A program made the translations under genes and the position numbers. The notes beneath the pieces were generated by a model. The model had not been told where the DNA came from and did no database searches. It saw only the letters and a list, made by a program, of their open reading frames with translations. A DNA stretch of 64,000 bases from Sporolactobacillus pectinivorans (lineage in GTDB: Bacteria > Bacillota > Bacilli > Bacillales > Sporolactobacillaceae): contig NZ_NXGA01000001.1 of NCBI RefSeq assembly GCF_002802965.1, positions 502,976-566,975 on the forward strand. The letters run 5' to 3'. Positions 28,802 to 37,987 of this stretch are shown here, one piece after another. Within the stretch, counting starts at the first letter, position 1, and each line of letters starts with the position of its first letter.

Positions 28802-29341
28802 TTAACCGTGAAAATTGCCTGTATATTGATCAACGGTTACATAAGGATTCTGCCCTGTATTATATTCTTTTACCCAGACCTCCCAAAGACCATTGCCTAT
28901 ATATTTATAGCGGCTGGGTGTTACGTGATAACCTTTATATAGGTCTTGTTCAAATTTTTTAACCCAAGCTCCCGTCGGTTTACTGGCAGGTTGAATTGCA
29001 CTCGTTTGTCCGCTTGTAGTATTTGTACTCTCAGATGCCGCAGAATGGCTTGTTGATGATTCATTTGACTGGGTTTTGGTTGCAGTCCGACTTGATGATG
29101 CAGCGGAGGGGCTCACTGATTCTGTTACGCTGCTTGTTGAACTATCTGTTATCGGCTGGCTCGAACTCTCCGTAATCTCGTGACTCGACGAAGATGACAC
29201 GTGAGATTGACCCGCAGGGGCTTGACTTTCTGTGTGTTTGCCGCTAGATGATCTGTTCGAATCTGAGTTATGATTCAAAAAAATAAACAATCCTCCAATT
29301 ACAATCAGAATCGCTAACGATACTACCAGAACTCTTTTCAT
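28802..29341 (-). CDS. Membrane-anchored Ser/Thr-rich protein
   Basis: A 179-residue protein with an N-terminal membrane anchor or uncleaved signal (VLVVSLAILIVIGGLFIFL), a long low-complexity Ser/Thr/Gln linker (about residues 30-120) and a compact C-terminal domain containing GNGLWEVWVKEYNTGQNPYV. GGAGG precedes ATG 29341. It resembles surface-exposed small binding proteins; no function can be assigned. Confidence 0.65.
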   Translation of the reverse strand: MKRVLVVSLAILIVIGGLFIFLNHNSDSNRSSSGKHTESQAPAGQSHVSSSSSHEITESSSQPITDSSTSSVTESVSPSAASSSRTATKTQSNESSTSHSAASESTNTTSGQTSAIQPASKPTGAWVKKFEQDLYKGYHVTPSRYKYIGNGLWEVWVKEYNTGQNPYVTVDQYTGNFHG

Positions 29342-29785
29342 TTTTTCGACCTGCCTCCAAATGAACTACTAATTGCTAAATCTGGTTTGCAAGGAAGTTA
29401 GAATAGCCTGAACATGAGAGTGGTTTTAAAGAGAGAATCTTACCCGAGGATGTATGATTATTCATTGAATGATGAGGTTCCTGTCTTCAAAACATTATTA
29501 GTTTAGCATTCTCTGAATCGTAATGCAAAAATTCAAGGACAGTGAGCTTGATCAGAATTTCATTACAGTGAAAACAACAATATCCTAGTCGAGTTGTTCT
29601 AATTAGGTTTATCCTTTTTAATAGGAAGGTGTCGTTGCTATGATTATGTCCATACGTAATCCCTCCATAGCATGTGGATAGAGTAAATTAAAAGTAATAA
29701 TGCCTTCAGAAAGCACTGAGATCTGGGCTTGTTTTGAAGAATAATCAACGTGAATGTCCGCAATTTTATGTGCGCCCACTGCAAA
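29342..29785. other. Gene-free stretch
   Basis: About 440 bp. The right part (about 29,640-29,785) reads open on the minus strand but shows no family I recognise. It probably belongs to the decayed block that follows. Confidence 0.35.
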
Positions 29786-29977
29786 CTAGCTGCCTTCCAT
29801 GAACGGTGGCCCATGAAAGAGCGCGAGATGCCCGTAGCGCGCCGTTACCGCATCCATTGCGGCAGAGAGCCGCTCCTTTGCGCAGCAATGACCCGGAATA
29901 GGTCGAGTTGGTAAACAGACGCGTCCTAGAGCAGAGGGCGTCAGGCCGACACTACGCACCGGCTGGCCGTCCCATTC
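29786..29977 (-). pseudogene. C-terminal remnant of a Y-family DNA polymerase (UvrX/YqjW-like)
   Basis: The minus strand ends in SAAMDAVTARYGHLALFHGP and then PFMEGS-stop, with the GLTPSAL segment upstream, which resembles the C-terminus of UvrX/YqjW-type translesion polymerases. The fragment is markedly GC-rich compared with its flanks, lacks the catalytic palm, and appears to carry a frameshift between the two matched segments. Family call from memory. Confidence 0.45.
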
Positions 29978-30123
29978 ATTTCTGGAGCACTTGAAGCTTC
30001 GAATGTTGATCTAACCGATGAAATGACGGAGCTGATCAATGCGCAAAGAGCTTATCAATCCAACGCAAGAGCATTACTAGTGCAGATCAAATCCTACAAG
30101 AATTGGTACGGTTGAAAAGGTAA
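29978..30123 (+). pseudogene. C-terminal remnant of a flagellar rod/hook protein (FlgG/FlhP-type)
   Basis: The plus strand encodes ISGALEASNVDLTDEMTELI and NAQRAYQSNARAL, the diagnostic C-terminal motif of FlgE/F/G-type axial proteins. A one-base frameshift then separates it from ADQILQELVRLKR-stop, the expected end. No start or N-terminal part is present, and no other flagellar gene is in the window. A terminator follows directly, as after a real operon. Confidence 0.75.
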
Positions 30124-30140
30124 ACATCAATCAAAATCCG

Positions 30141-30180
30141 GTGACGAGCAAACACATAATGCTTGTCACTTTTTTTCTTT
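30141..30180 (+). terminator. Intrinsic terminator after the flagellar-gene remnant
   Basis: GTGACGAGCA (30141-30150) pairs with TGCTTGTCAC (30160-30169) with one G-T wobble, followed by seven T. Confidence 0.8.
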
Positions 30181-30226
30181 AGTTTGTTTGGTCTCGTAGA
30201 TGTGAAGAAGTATAGGATTTCAACCG

Positions 30227-30790
30227 CAGGAATCAACTTTAGGCGTTAGAGGTTTCGCAAATTTCTTGGTTTTAGCGAATAATGTAAGATATATTGGTGA
30301 AATTGGTCTAGATTTTTCCTCAAGTAGATATTTACCTAAGAATCAACAATTAGATTATTTCGAACAAATAGTTAAATTGTGTGCAGAAAATGATAAACTA
30401 ATGTCTGTACATTTACGTAAATCCGAGAAGGCGGCGATAGACATTATAAAGAAATATAAACCATCAAAATGCATAATTCATTGGTTTACTGGTTCATTTA
30501 CGCAACTAAATGCCGTTGTAGCCTTAAATTGTTATTTTTCCACAAATACTATAATACGACACACAGTAAGAAAGCAAAACCAAAGCTCTCACTTATTCCT
30601 ACTAACAGACTCCTAGTAGAAAGTGATGGTCCCTTTACAAAAGTTCAAAGTTAATGGTAATAAATTCACATCCAAATTACTTTCATCAGCCTATCAATCA
30701 ATAGCTGAATACTATGCGAACATTCTTGTTGAAAGAAGAAGATCTCAAAAAACACACCCCTTTGCCAAGCCAGTGAGAAACATGGAAAAT
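30227..30790 (+). pseudogene. Frameshifted TatD-family nuclease, possibly QatD of a Qat anti-phage system
   Basis: The frame reads VRYIGEIGLDFSS, then LMSVHLRKSEKAAIDIIKKY and CIIHWFTGSFTQLNAV, all TatD-type metal-site motifs. It shifts frame near 30,555 into LIPTNRLLVESDGPFTKVQS and again near 30,620 into LLSSAYQSIAEYYA. The HWFTGS form (instead of HCFSG) and ESDGPF are what I recall from QatD proteins. The N-terminus is missing and no qatA, qatB or qatC is visible. A generic TatD relic is the alternative. Confidence 0.55.
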
Positions 30791-30904
30791 TCGTTTCTCT
30801 TCCCATCTTTCATACTGACTCTCACCGGGACAATGCTATTTGTTGCAAGATACCTCTTTTCTATGAAACTTTTAAGTATTGAAAAAAAGCCTGAGCGGAC
30901 CTAA

Positions 30905-31455
30905 TCATCCGTACAGATTTTTGAATAAGTACATATAGCTCTAAAAAATAAAACCATCGCTAAAATAAACTTTTTTATCTCTGTAATTCTATCTCCTATA
31001 ATTGTGTCGTGATACTTTGAACGATATTATTCGATATTCAGACTGCACTACTGACGAAATACAGAGAGATGCATCAGTACATCAGCGACTCCATTTACAT
31101 CACTAGAGGTTGTGACATAGATGGGACTCTTTGATTTCAACATCCGCATACGTCATTACAATCGGGATTCTTGTCAATTTGATGCCATGGGTACACCATG
31201 GCATCACTGAACGCGGCTGTCTGGTTCCCATAGAATTGCTCACTTGCCATATCGGTGCATGGCCTGATACAAGTTTAAGCAGGATTTTATGTCCCGAATT
31301 ACTTGAACTGTAGTTGGATGATATGTCCATGACTGTTAAGAAGAGTCCCGTCCGTATCCGAAAAAATGTCTCTAATCATATTTCAGCGTTCCTTTATTCA
31401 ATACTTCAAATATTTTACAGCCGTTTGTCTCCTCTACTATTCTCATCTTAGTCTA
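30905..31455. other. Stretch without a supportable gene
   Basis: About 550 bp of AT-rich, probably decayed DNA. An open stretch on the minus strand (31103-31330, containing LKLVSGHAPIWQVSNS) has no recognised family. No strong terminator was seen between it and the MFS gene that ends at 31456. Confidence 0.35.
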
Positions 31456-32613
31456 TCATTTATTCTTCTCCATATGAGGTTGCAGCACCCGGATCCATAC
31501 GCGTCCTGTAATCAAAAGTAGACTGCCAGTCACCCACAGTAAAGCATTTCCAGTAACATCATTCGGGCCGAGGTTGCCGAGAAAATTCCATACCATCGGT
31601 GCAAAGAAGGCACTAATCACAGTGGCAATCGTCAGATAACTACTCAAAGTATCGACCTGATCATCAGCAAGCCCAAGATTACTGCGAAATACCAGATATG
31701 GTCCGGTGTACGAATAGATATAGTTGAAAAAGACTGCGGCGAGGATTGCAACTACTTGGTTCTTAGCAAGTAAGAGCACCGCAACAGAAACCGCAGCACC
31801 GCCATAACCCAAAACGAGCGTATATTGACGCAGTCGGCGGTAGACCAAGCCAAAGGATAGGCCAGCAATCAGGCCGCCAATATTCATTGCAGCAAGCGTC
31901 CAATTAACTACCGACGCATCTCCGAATCCTCTCGTCAAAAATAGACTGGGCAGTTTTAGCTGAACGCCCCAAATCAACAAATATGTGATAAAAGCCAGTC
32001 TGATAAAACGCCAACGTTCATTGTTTAAGTGACTACGTACATGCTCATGTGTATCCGTCTCCCCGACTGCTGGGACAAAGCACCATACACCAACTGCAAC
32101 AACGCCCAAAAGCAGATATATAAGGAATACTGATCGCCAGTTCAACGCCACCACAACGCCAGCCAACGCAAGCAACAATGCATTTCCTAAAGCGGATAGC
32201 CCCGTCTGATAACCAAGCAATCGTGTGCGAAACTCCCCGGTGTATACATGAGCAATCAGCCCAATGGCATGTGGTGAAAACAGACCAATGCCCAATCCGA
32301 GCGCAAGGCGGCTGACCATAATCAGTGTAAAATTTTTGATCAATAGGGGAATGACTCCGGCCCAAGCAGCAATCAGCAACCCCGTGATCACAACACTGCG
32401 ACTGCCGTAGCGATAGGTCAACTTTGGATTCAGTAAAAGTGTCGCCAGAGCGCTAAGATTCGCTGCTGTTACAAGCCATTCAATCATAGTCGTCGGCATC
32501 TGCGGGTATGCATGTTCCAGTTGAGGAATTATCCCGGTGATAATCGTTGAAACGCCACCAACCATCGAAATGCTTAAAATGCTGACCGTTGTCGTGAACC
32601 GAGATTGACTCAA
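31456..32613 (-). CDS. MFS transporter, 12 membrane helices
   Basis: A 385-residue major facilitator superfamily protein. The loop between helices 2 and 3 reads LTYRYGSRSVVITG, and VSRLALGLGIGLFSPHAIGL marks helix 4. It resembles the CynX/NimT-like or drug/proton antiporter families; the substrate is unknown. Its start overlaps the upstream HAD gene by four bases (ATGA). It is the last gene of an AraC-acetyltransferase-HAD-MFS run on the minus strand. Confidence 0.8.
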   Translation of the reverse strand: MSQSRFTTTVSILSISMVGGVSTIITGIIPQLEHAYPQMPTTMIEWLVTAANLSALATLLLNPKLTYRYGSRSVVITGLLIAAWAGVIPLLIKNFTLIMVSRLALGLGIGLFSPHAIGLIAHVYTGEFRTRLLGYQTGLSALGNALLLALAGVVVALNWRSVFLIYLLLGVVAVGVWCFVPAVGETDTHEHVRSHLNNERWRFIRLAFITYLLIWGVQLKLPSLFLTRGFGDASVVNWTLAAMNIGGLIAGLSFGLVYRRLRQYTLVLGYGGAAVSVAVLLLAKNQVVAILAAVFFNYIYSYTGPYLVFRSNLGLADDQVDTLSSYLTIATVISAFFAPMVWNFLGNLGPNDVTGNALLWVTGSLLLITGRVWIRVLQPHMEKNK

Positions 32614-33407
32614 AATTGTTTCTCCAGCAGTTGGTCAATAAAGCTGAGAACGCCTTGCGACTGATTATCGGTCGTCTTTGCCTTCGCTACAGCGGTAACA
32701 GCCGGTTGAGCATTTTGCATCGAAACGCCGAGTCCAACTTCTCTAATCATTTCAAGATCGTTCCCACCATCACCAAATGCACACATTTCACTCAGAGCGA
32801 TTCCAAGAACTGTTCCCAATTCCCTTAGCCCTGCAGCTTTGTTCATCCCTAACTGAATGACATCAATATCGCCATGTCCGCTACTTGTCGGTTCAGCTAA
32901 TCCGATTAACATGATTCGCAGACGTGCGACAATATCCTCAGTCAGTTCAGGCGGGCAAGTGATCGCGAACTTCAAAACATTATCGTCGATATGGTCAAAA
33001 TCTTCTACAACAGTCAATTGATGGTAGTAGCGATGCACAAACTGAATGTGCGCTTCACCTTCGCTTGCTCGTGCATAGGCACACTTCTGCCCACATACGA
33101 GTATCTTCAATTCTGGGATCTCAATCAACTTAGGCAAGATTTGCTTGACGGCTAGAGAACTGAAGGCATGCAGCGCATAGACTTGCTTTTCATCAAGAAT
33201 GTACGCACCATTCTCAGCAACATAAATTGTATCGGGATAATCTTCAAAAAAGGACTTCAATTGAAAGTATTGGTTCCCACTCGCAACAACAAAGTGAACG
33301 CCTTGTCGTTGCATTTCCGTATACAGCTTCGAAAAATGGAGACGATCATAACTCATGTCGTCGCGTAAGAATGTGCCATCCATATCAGTTGCAATCAACT
33401 TAATCAT
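32610..33407 (-). CDS. Cof-type HAD-IIB family hydrolase
   Basis: A 265-residue phosphatase with motif I DMDGTF (nucleophile Asp in IATDMDGTFL), motif II VASGN, and motif IV FGDGGNDLEMI, typical of Cof/YidA-type sugar-phosphate or nucleotide phosphatases with a type IIB cap. It is directly abutted to the acetyltransferase gene and overlaps the MFS gene, so the set is translationally coupled. Substrate unknown. Confidence 0.88.
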   Translation of the reverse strand: MIKLIATDMDGTFLRDDMSYDRLHFSKLYTEMQRQGVHFVVASGNQYFQLKSFFEDYPDTIYVAENGAYILDEKQVYALHAFSSLAVKQILPKLIEIPELKILVCGQKCAYARASEGEAHIQFVHRYYHQLTVVEDFDHIDDNVLKFAITCPPELTEDIVARLRIMLIGLAEPTSSGHGDIDVIQLGMNKAAGLRELGTVLGIALSEMCAFGDGGNDLEMIREVGLGVSMQNAQPAVTAVAKAKTTDNQSQGVLSFIDQLLEKQF

Positions 33408-34019
33408 TTACGTTCTCCTCAGATAGGCGCGCTGCTCAGCTTTCCAATACGCTTCATCATTATCGGTAATCGGTCGAATGACGCGTGCGGGGTTTCCTGC
33501 AACAACCACGTTATCAGGAACATCTTTTGTCACGATTGATCCGGCACCGATCACAACGTTACTGCCGATCGTGATACCTAGACAAATTACCGTATTTCCG
33601 CCGATCCAGACGTCATTTCCAATTGTGATTGGATGTCCATATTCAAGATATTCGTTCCGTACACTTGCAACAATTGGGTGTCCAGCAGTATATAGCGAGA
33701 CGCGTGGTCCCAGCATAACATTATCTCCAATGATGATCGGCGCAATGTCTAAGAAAATGCAGTCATAATTTGCATAAAATCGTCTTCCCACATGCAAGTT
33801 GGAACCATAGTCCGCTCGCATCGGCGGTTCGATGTAAGCGTCATTGGTCGGACAGTCAATCATTAAGTTAAGTAACTCGTCACGTTCTTCACTCTGCTCC
33901 GGTTGTGTGCCGTTATAACGCCAAGTCAACTGCTTCGCCTTCAGTCTCATTTGCACCAATTCAGTATCGTTTGAGTCGTATAACTTGCCCGCGAGCATTA
34001 ATTCACGTTCTGTTGGCAT
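33408..34019 (-). CDS. Maltose/galactoside O-acetyltransferase family protein
   Basis: A 203-residue left-handed beta-helix (hexapeptide repeat) acetyltransferase of the Maa/LacA/NodL family: an N-terminal Maa domain (MPTERELMLAGKLYDSND), the repeat region IGDNVMLGPRVSLYTAGHPI with the catalytic His, and IGNDVWIGGNTVICLGITIG. It transfers acetyl from acetyl-CoA to sugars. GGAGG-type ribosome binding site lies before ATG 34019. Confidence 0.9.
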   Translation of the reverse strand: MPTERELMLAGKLYDSNDTELVQMRLKAKQLTWRYNGTQPEQSEERDELLNLMIDCPTNDAYIEPPMRADYGSNLHVGRRFYANYDCIFLDIAPIIIGDNVMLGPRVSLYTAGHPIVASVRNEYLEYGHPITIGNDVWIGGNTVICLGITIGSNVVIGAGSIVTKDVPDNVVVAGNPARVIRPITDNDEAYWKAEQRAYLRRT

Positions 34020-34027
34020 AAAAAAAC

Positions 34028-34050
34028 CTCCTGTAAAATCGATTACAGGA
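34028..34050. promoter_or_regulatory. Short inverted repeat overlapping the acetyltransferase ribosome binding site
   Basis: CCTGTAA-AATCGA-TTACAGG forms a 7-bp perfect stem that includes the Shine-Dalgarno complement. It may sequester translation initiation or be a protein-binding site. Confidence 0.35.
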
Positions 34051-34089
34051 AGTAGATTAGCATATTTATCAAGCCCTTAAGGGACAATT

Positions 34090-34962
34090 TCAAAGGCAAC
34101 TGGTATCATTTTTGTGATAACGTGCATACGCCTGTCGATACTCAGTCGGCGTCATGCCTTTCCATGATTTAAAGTTGCGATTAAATGTCTTACCATTGGT
34201 GAATCCGGATTCGACGGCAATATAGTCAACCGTTTTATCCGTTTCGAGAAGTAGACGCCGCGAGTTCATTAAGCGAACCAAACGAATATAGCGATTTACT
34301 GACATCTGCAGATTGATATTGAACTGTTGATTAAGTGTTGTCAACGAGACATGGAATTGTTCAGCCAGAATTGTTCCAGTCAGCTGTTGTGCATAATCCC
34401 TATTGATTGCGTTCATGACAGTATCAATTAGAGGTGGATTAGGATTGGCGTCTTGCGCAATCATGGGAACCGTAAAAGACTCTCCCAATATTGCCAATAT
34501 CATGAAAAAATGACCTAAAATCGACATCCGTGAAAGGTCTGTTACCTGAGAACTGATAAGATCGTGAATCGCGATAAGATGCTCCCGAATTGCTCCATAG
34601 GAAGCCCGATTGGTCTGTGACGAGCGACTGCCCTGTAGGGTAATCTGCCAGTTAGTACTGGCCGGAAACTGTGACTGGAGAATGTTATCATCGATGATAA
34701 AGCCAAACTCTGACCAGTTTGCCTTTGAAGGACCAGTGACACTATGAATAACGCGACGGTTAACTGCCCATACATCTCCTGGATGGTATTCATTTGTCAC
34801 ACCATTTGTCACGAACTTCAATGTTGCACCGGACATCAGGCAATTCAGTTCGATTCCTTGATGCCAATGTGGAGAAACATTAATACTCGTTAACGGATCG
34901 TGTTTATAGTATTTGAACGGCAGTCTAGGCGTGAGTTGAACATTTTCATGCTGTATTGTCAT
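34090..34962 (-). CDS. AraC-family transcriptional regulator
   Basis: A 290-residue protein with an N-terminal cupin-like sensor domain (residues about 20-110, HWHQGIELNCLMSGATLKFV) and two C-terminal helix-turn-helix motifs (about 190-285, ILAEQFHVSLTTLNQQFN and VAVESGFTNGKTFNRNFKSW). It leads the acetyltransferase-HAD-MFS genes and probably controls them in response to a sugar, by inference from neighbours. Confidence 0.88.
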   Translation of the reverse strand: MTIQHENVQLTPRLPFKYYKHDPLTSINVSPHWHQGIELNCLMSGATLKFVTNGVTNEYHPGDVWAVNRRVIHSVTGPSKANWSEFGFIIDDNILQSQFPASTNWQITLQGSRSSQTNRASYGAIREHLIAIHDLISSQVTDLSRMSILGHFFMILAILGESFTVPMIAQDANPNPPLIDTVMNAINRDYAQQLTGTILAEQFHVSLTTLNQQFNINLQMSVNRYIRLVRLMNSRRLLLETDKTVDYIAVESGFTNGKTFNRNFKSWKGMTPTEYRQAYARYHKNDTSCL

Positions 34963-35225
34963 GTCTTATCACCTCGCTTGAAGATATAGGGTCACCAGAG
35001 CATTAAGAGCCTTGCATAACATTAAAAGCATAGCACATTCGAGCTTTGAACGATTAATCAACCGTTTTACCAGTAAGCGATAGAACAATAATAGTTCTAA
35101 TTACTTTCAATAATAACTCCTGAGTCAGCAAGTTACTAAGACAGGTGTTATGGTAAACGTTTATTTTTTTTATAGATACCGCATTTCTTGGATCACATTA
35201 CAGAGAACAATTTTTTGAGAATCCC
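34963..35225. other. Divergent regulatory interval between araC-type gene and malR
   Basis: AT-rich promoter DNA for the two divergent regulators. No further operator palindrome was noted here apart from the MalR site listed separately. Confidence 0.4.
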
Positions 35226-35256
35226 ATGCAACGGTTGCATGAATTTCTGCTATAAT
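35226..35256. promoter_or_regulatory. MalR operator and -10 box at malR
   Basis: ATGCAACGGTTGCAT (35226-35240) is a palindrome of the LacI/MalR type, ten bases upstream of TATAAT (35251-35256). Its core matches the two operators at 36,398 and 37,919. Location implies negative autoregulation. Confidence 0.8.
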
Positions 35257-35278
35257 GAAGTACACGGGAGGAATATTG

Positions 35279-36262
35279 ATGGTAACCATTCGGGATGTAG
35301 CAAAATATGCTGGTGTATCTGCATCAACGGCATCACGCGCCATACGGAATAGTTCACTAATCAGCCCAGAAACACGAAAAAAAGTGCAACTTGTTGCAAA
35401 AAAAATGAACTATGTTCCAAATTTCAACGCACATAATCTAGCAACTAACGCCAATAACACTGTTGGTGTTGTTTTCCCAGTTGATAAGGATGATTTGTAC
35501 CAAAACCCCTTTTATACTGAATTAATTGAAGGCATTAATCAGGAGTTAACACCAAAGCATTTTTTCATGACGGTGGCTTTAGGTGGTACCATAAAGGAAT
35601 TGAAGCAAACTATCAAAATAATGATTGAAAATAGTAAAATTGAGCAATTCATTTTATTGTATTCTATTGAAAATGATCCTATTTTGAAATATTTGCAGCA
35701 ACGAAAAGCAAAGTATGCTGTCATTGGAAAGCCCTATACTAACGCCAATAGCATCCCCTATGTCGACAATGATAATGTCAATGCTGGATTAGATGCAACG
35801 GAATATTTGATAAACAAAGGACATCGTCAGTTAGGGTATGCTTTTACTAGTAGATACCGATTGGTACAAACTGACCGAATGCTTGGTTTTCATGAAGCAA
35901 TTCGTCGCAATGATTCTTATGGTTATGATCTGGAACTGTGCAGTGAACGTTTTGGTACCGCCATTAAGGAATACTTGCAACGCTATCCAGACATTTCTGC
36001 CATTTTGGCGAGTGATGATATTTTAGCCTTTCAAGTCCAAAAAGCTGTGCAGCGAATTGTCCCTGAAAGGCAGATTGAACTGATGGGATTCAACGATTCT
36101 TTATTTGCTAAATTTGCCGAACCGAAAATCAGCACCGTACAAATTTATCCGAAACGACTTGGCAAGGCAGCCGCACAGTTGATTATTCAGCAACTCGAGC
36201 AGGAATCGAATGAACCTTTCGAAAAAATGATTGTACCCTATAAAATCATCGAACAAAATTAA
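35279..36262 (+). CDS. malR: LacI-family repressor, MalR-like
   Basis: A 327-residue regulator. The N-terminal helix-turn-helix VTIRDVAKYAGVSASTASRA (residues 2-21) is followed by the hinge helix and a periplasmic-binding-protein-like sensor domain. GGGAGGAAT precedes ATG 35279, so the ATG at 35255, which overlaps the -10 box, is rejected. Three identical-core operators in this cluster (its own promoter, the transporter and the maltose phosphorylase) make it the likely maltose repressor. Confidence 0.88.
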   Translation: MVTIRDVAKYAGVSASTASRAIRNSSLISPETRKKVQLVAKKMNYVPNFNAHNLATNANNTVGVVFPVDKDDLYQNPFYTELIEGINQELTPKHFFMTVALGGTIKELKQTIKIMIENSKIEQFILLYSIENDPILKYLQQRKAKYAVIGKPYTNANSIPYVDNDNVNAGLDATEYLINKGHRQLGYAFTSRYRLVQTDRMLGFHEAIRRNDSYGYDLELCSERFGTAIKEYLQRYPDISAILASDDILAFQVQKAVQRIVPERQIELMGFNDSLFAKFAEPKISTVQIYPKRLGKAAAQLIIQQLEQESNEPFEKMIVPYKIIEQN

Positions 36263-36397
36263 TTAAAAAATGTACTGGCGGATTTGGTTCGCCAATCGAG
36301 CAGTTAGTTCGCCTAAACCGCGAAACAGCTGCTTTTTTGTTTGCTTTTTGATACAATCGACTGTTTCTTTGTAAATAAATATTCAAAATTTTTTATT

Positions 36398-36435
36398 TGC
36401 AACCGGTTGCATTTTTTTGTAAGCCGTTACATAAT
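36398..36435 (+). promoter_or_regulatory. MalR operator overlapping the promoter of the sugar transporter
   Basis: TGCAACCGGTTGCA (36398-36411) is a perfect 14-bp palindrome. TTGCAT (36407-36412) within it and CATAAT (36430-36435) with a 17-bp spacer form a promoter, so repressor binding would cover the -35 box. Confidence 0.82.
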
Positions 36436-36503
36436 AGATTATGCAAGTAACGAACATTATCCTTTTTAAGGCATTGTTGTTCGATTATGAAGGAGGAGAA
36501 AGA

Positions 36504-37871
36504 ATGATGTATCAAGAACAACCCGTTAAGGCCGATGTAAAAAGCACCGAACAGAAATTGCCAAGTCTTCCGGTCAGTACGATTTGGATGATTAGTTTTG
36601 GGTTTTTGGGCGTGCAAATGGCATTCTCATTGCAAAGTTCAAATATGGGACGGATCTTCCAGACGATTGGCGCAGATCCTACTAAACTCGGTTTCTTCTT
36701 TATCTTGCCTCCGCTGGCAGGTTTAGTTGTTCAACCCTTAGTTGGTTATTTTTCCGACCGCACGTGGATACCAAAACTTGGACGCCGTATCCCTTATCTG
36801 CTCATCGGAGCCATTGTTGCCGTCATTGTCATGTGCCTATTGCCTAATTCAGGCAGTTTTGGTTTTGGTTTTGGTTCAATGACAGCGCTGACATTCGGAG
36901 CCATCACGATTCTGTTCATGGATCTGTCATCGAACGTTGCTATGCAACCGTTTAAAATGATGGTCGGCGATATGGTTAACGAGGAGCAAAAAGGGTATGC
37001 CTATTCTATTCAAAGCTTTCTCTCAAACAGCGGCGCTGTGCTGGCTTGTATTTTCCCCTTTGTTTTAACCGTGCTGGGCACGTCAAACAGTGCACCAAAA
37101 GGGGTTGTCCCTCAATCAGTTGTTATTTCATTTTATGCTGGAGCAATTATTTTAATTGTCTGCAGTTTAATTACGATATTCAAGGTTAAAGAGTATTCAC
37201 CTTCTGAGTATGCATTCTATCACGGGTTCACAGATAAAACCGCTCAGAGAGAAAGTAACATTATCAAACTACTTGTCCATGCACCAAAAGTTTTCTGGAC
37301 CGTTACTGTCGTGCAACTCTTCTGCTGGATGGGTTTTCAGTATTTGTGGACTTACGGCGCAGGTGCCGTTGCTAAGAATGTTTGGCAGACGATTGATCCA
37401 ACAAGCGCAGCTTATCAAGATGCCGGGAACTGGTTTGGTATTTTATCAGCTGTGTATTCATTTGCTGCCGTTTTGTGGTCACTTGTCTTGTCGCGCTTGC
37501 CAAATGATAAACGCAAACCGGCTTATGCCTTCAGCTTGTTGCTAGGCGGTATCGGTTTTGGTTCTGTATTCTTCATTCATAATCAATGGGCATTGATCGT
37601 TTCATTTATCTTGATCGGTATAACCTGGGCTGCTATGATGACCTTCCCATTCACAATACTGACCAATGCTTTGTCTGGCGAGAATATGGGAACGTATCTC
37701 GGACTGTTCAATGGAAGCATTTGTTTGCCGCAAATTATTGCATCCTGTGCAAGCTTTGCCTTATTCCCGGCGTTTGGATCATCGATGCCGTCAATGATTT
37801 TATTTTCAGGTGTTATGCTGATTATCGGTGCATTCTCTGTTCCAATTATCAAAGAAACCTATGCAGAATAA
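36504..37871 (+). CDS. MFS sugar transporter (maltose/glycoside type)
   Basis: A 455-residue, 12-helix transporter of the GPH/SLC45-like type: NMGRIFQTIGADPTKLGFF, then PLVGYFSDRTW and LGRRIPYLLIGA loops. Such transporters accompany maltose phosphorylase in lactic acid bacteria and import maltose with a proton. AAGGAGGAG precedes ATG 36504; an ATG at 36441 lies just after the promoter and has no ribosome binding site. It is under a MalR operator. Confidence 0.86.
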   Translation: MMYQEQPVKADVKSTEQKLPSLPVSTIWMISFGFLGVQMAFSLQSSNMGRIFQTIGADPTKLGFFFILPPLAGLVVQPLVGYFSDRTWIPKLGRRIPYLLIGAIVAVIVMCLLPNSGSFGFGFGSMTALTFGAITILFMDLSSNVAMQPFKMMVGDMVNEEQKGYAYSIQSFLSNSGAVLACIFPFVLTVLGTSNSAPKGVVPQSVVISFYAGAIILIVCSLITIFKVKEYSPSEYAFYHGFTDKTAQRESNIIKLLVHAPKVFWTVTVVQLFCWMGFQYLWTYGAGAVAKNVWQTIDPTSAAYQDAGNWFGILSAVYSFAAVLWSLVLSRLPNDKRKPAYAFSLLLGGIGFGSVFFIHNQWALIVSFILIGITWAAMMTFPFTILTNALSGENMGTYLGLFNGSICLPQIIASCASFALFPAFGSSMPSMILFSGVMLIIGAFSVPIIKETYAE

Positions 37872-37911
37872 GTTAATCAGCAATATTAATTGAAACCGCT
37901 TTGATTTTTGC

Positions 37912-37940
37912 TTGACTGTGCAACCGGTTGCATTTAATAT
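37912..37940 (+). promoter_or_regulatory. Promoter with embedded MalR operator for the maltose phosphorylase operon
   Basis: TTGACT (37912-37917), 17-bp spacer, TAATAT (37935-37940). The perfect palindrome TGCAACCGGTTGCA (37919-37932) fills the spacer, the same sequence as at 36,398. Confidence 0.88.
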
Positions 37941-37987
37941 AAGGGCATGAAAGAGCATTCAAAATGGACGTACGAGGAGGAATTGGC

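Noticed and set aside
31103..31330. 75-residue minus-strand open frame as a gene
   Set aside because: No recognised family, no ribosome binding site, and located in a decayed stretch.
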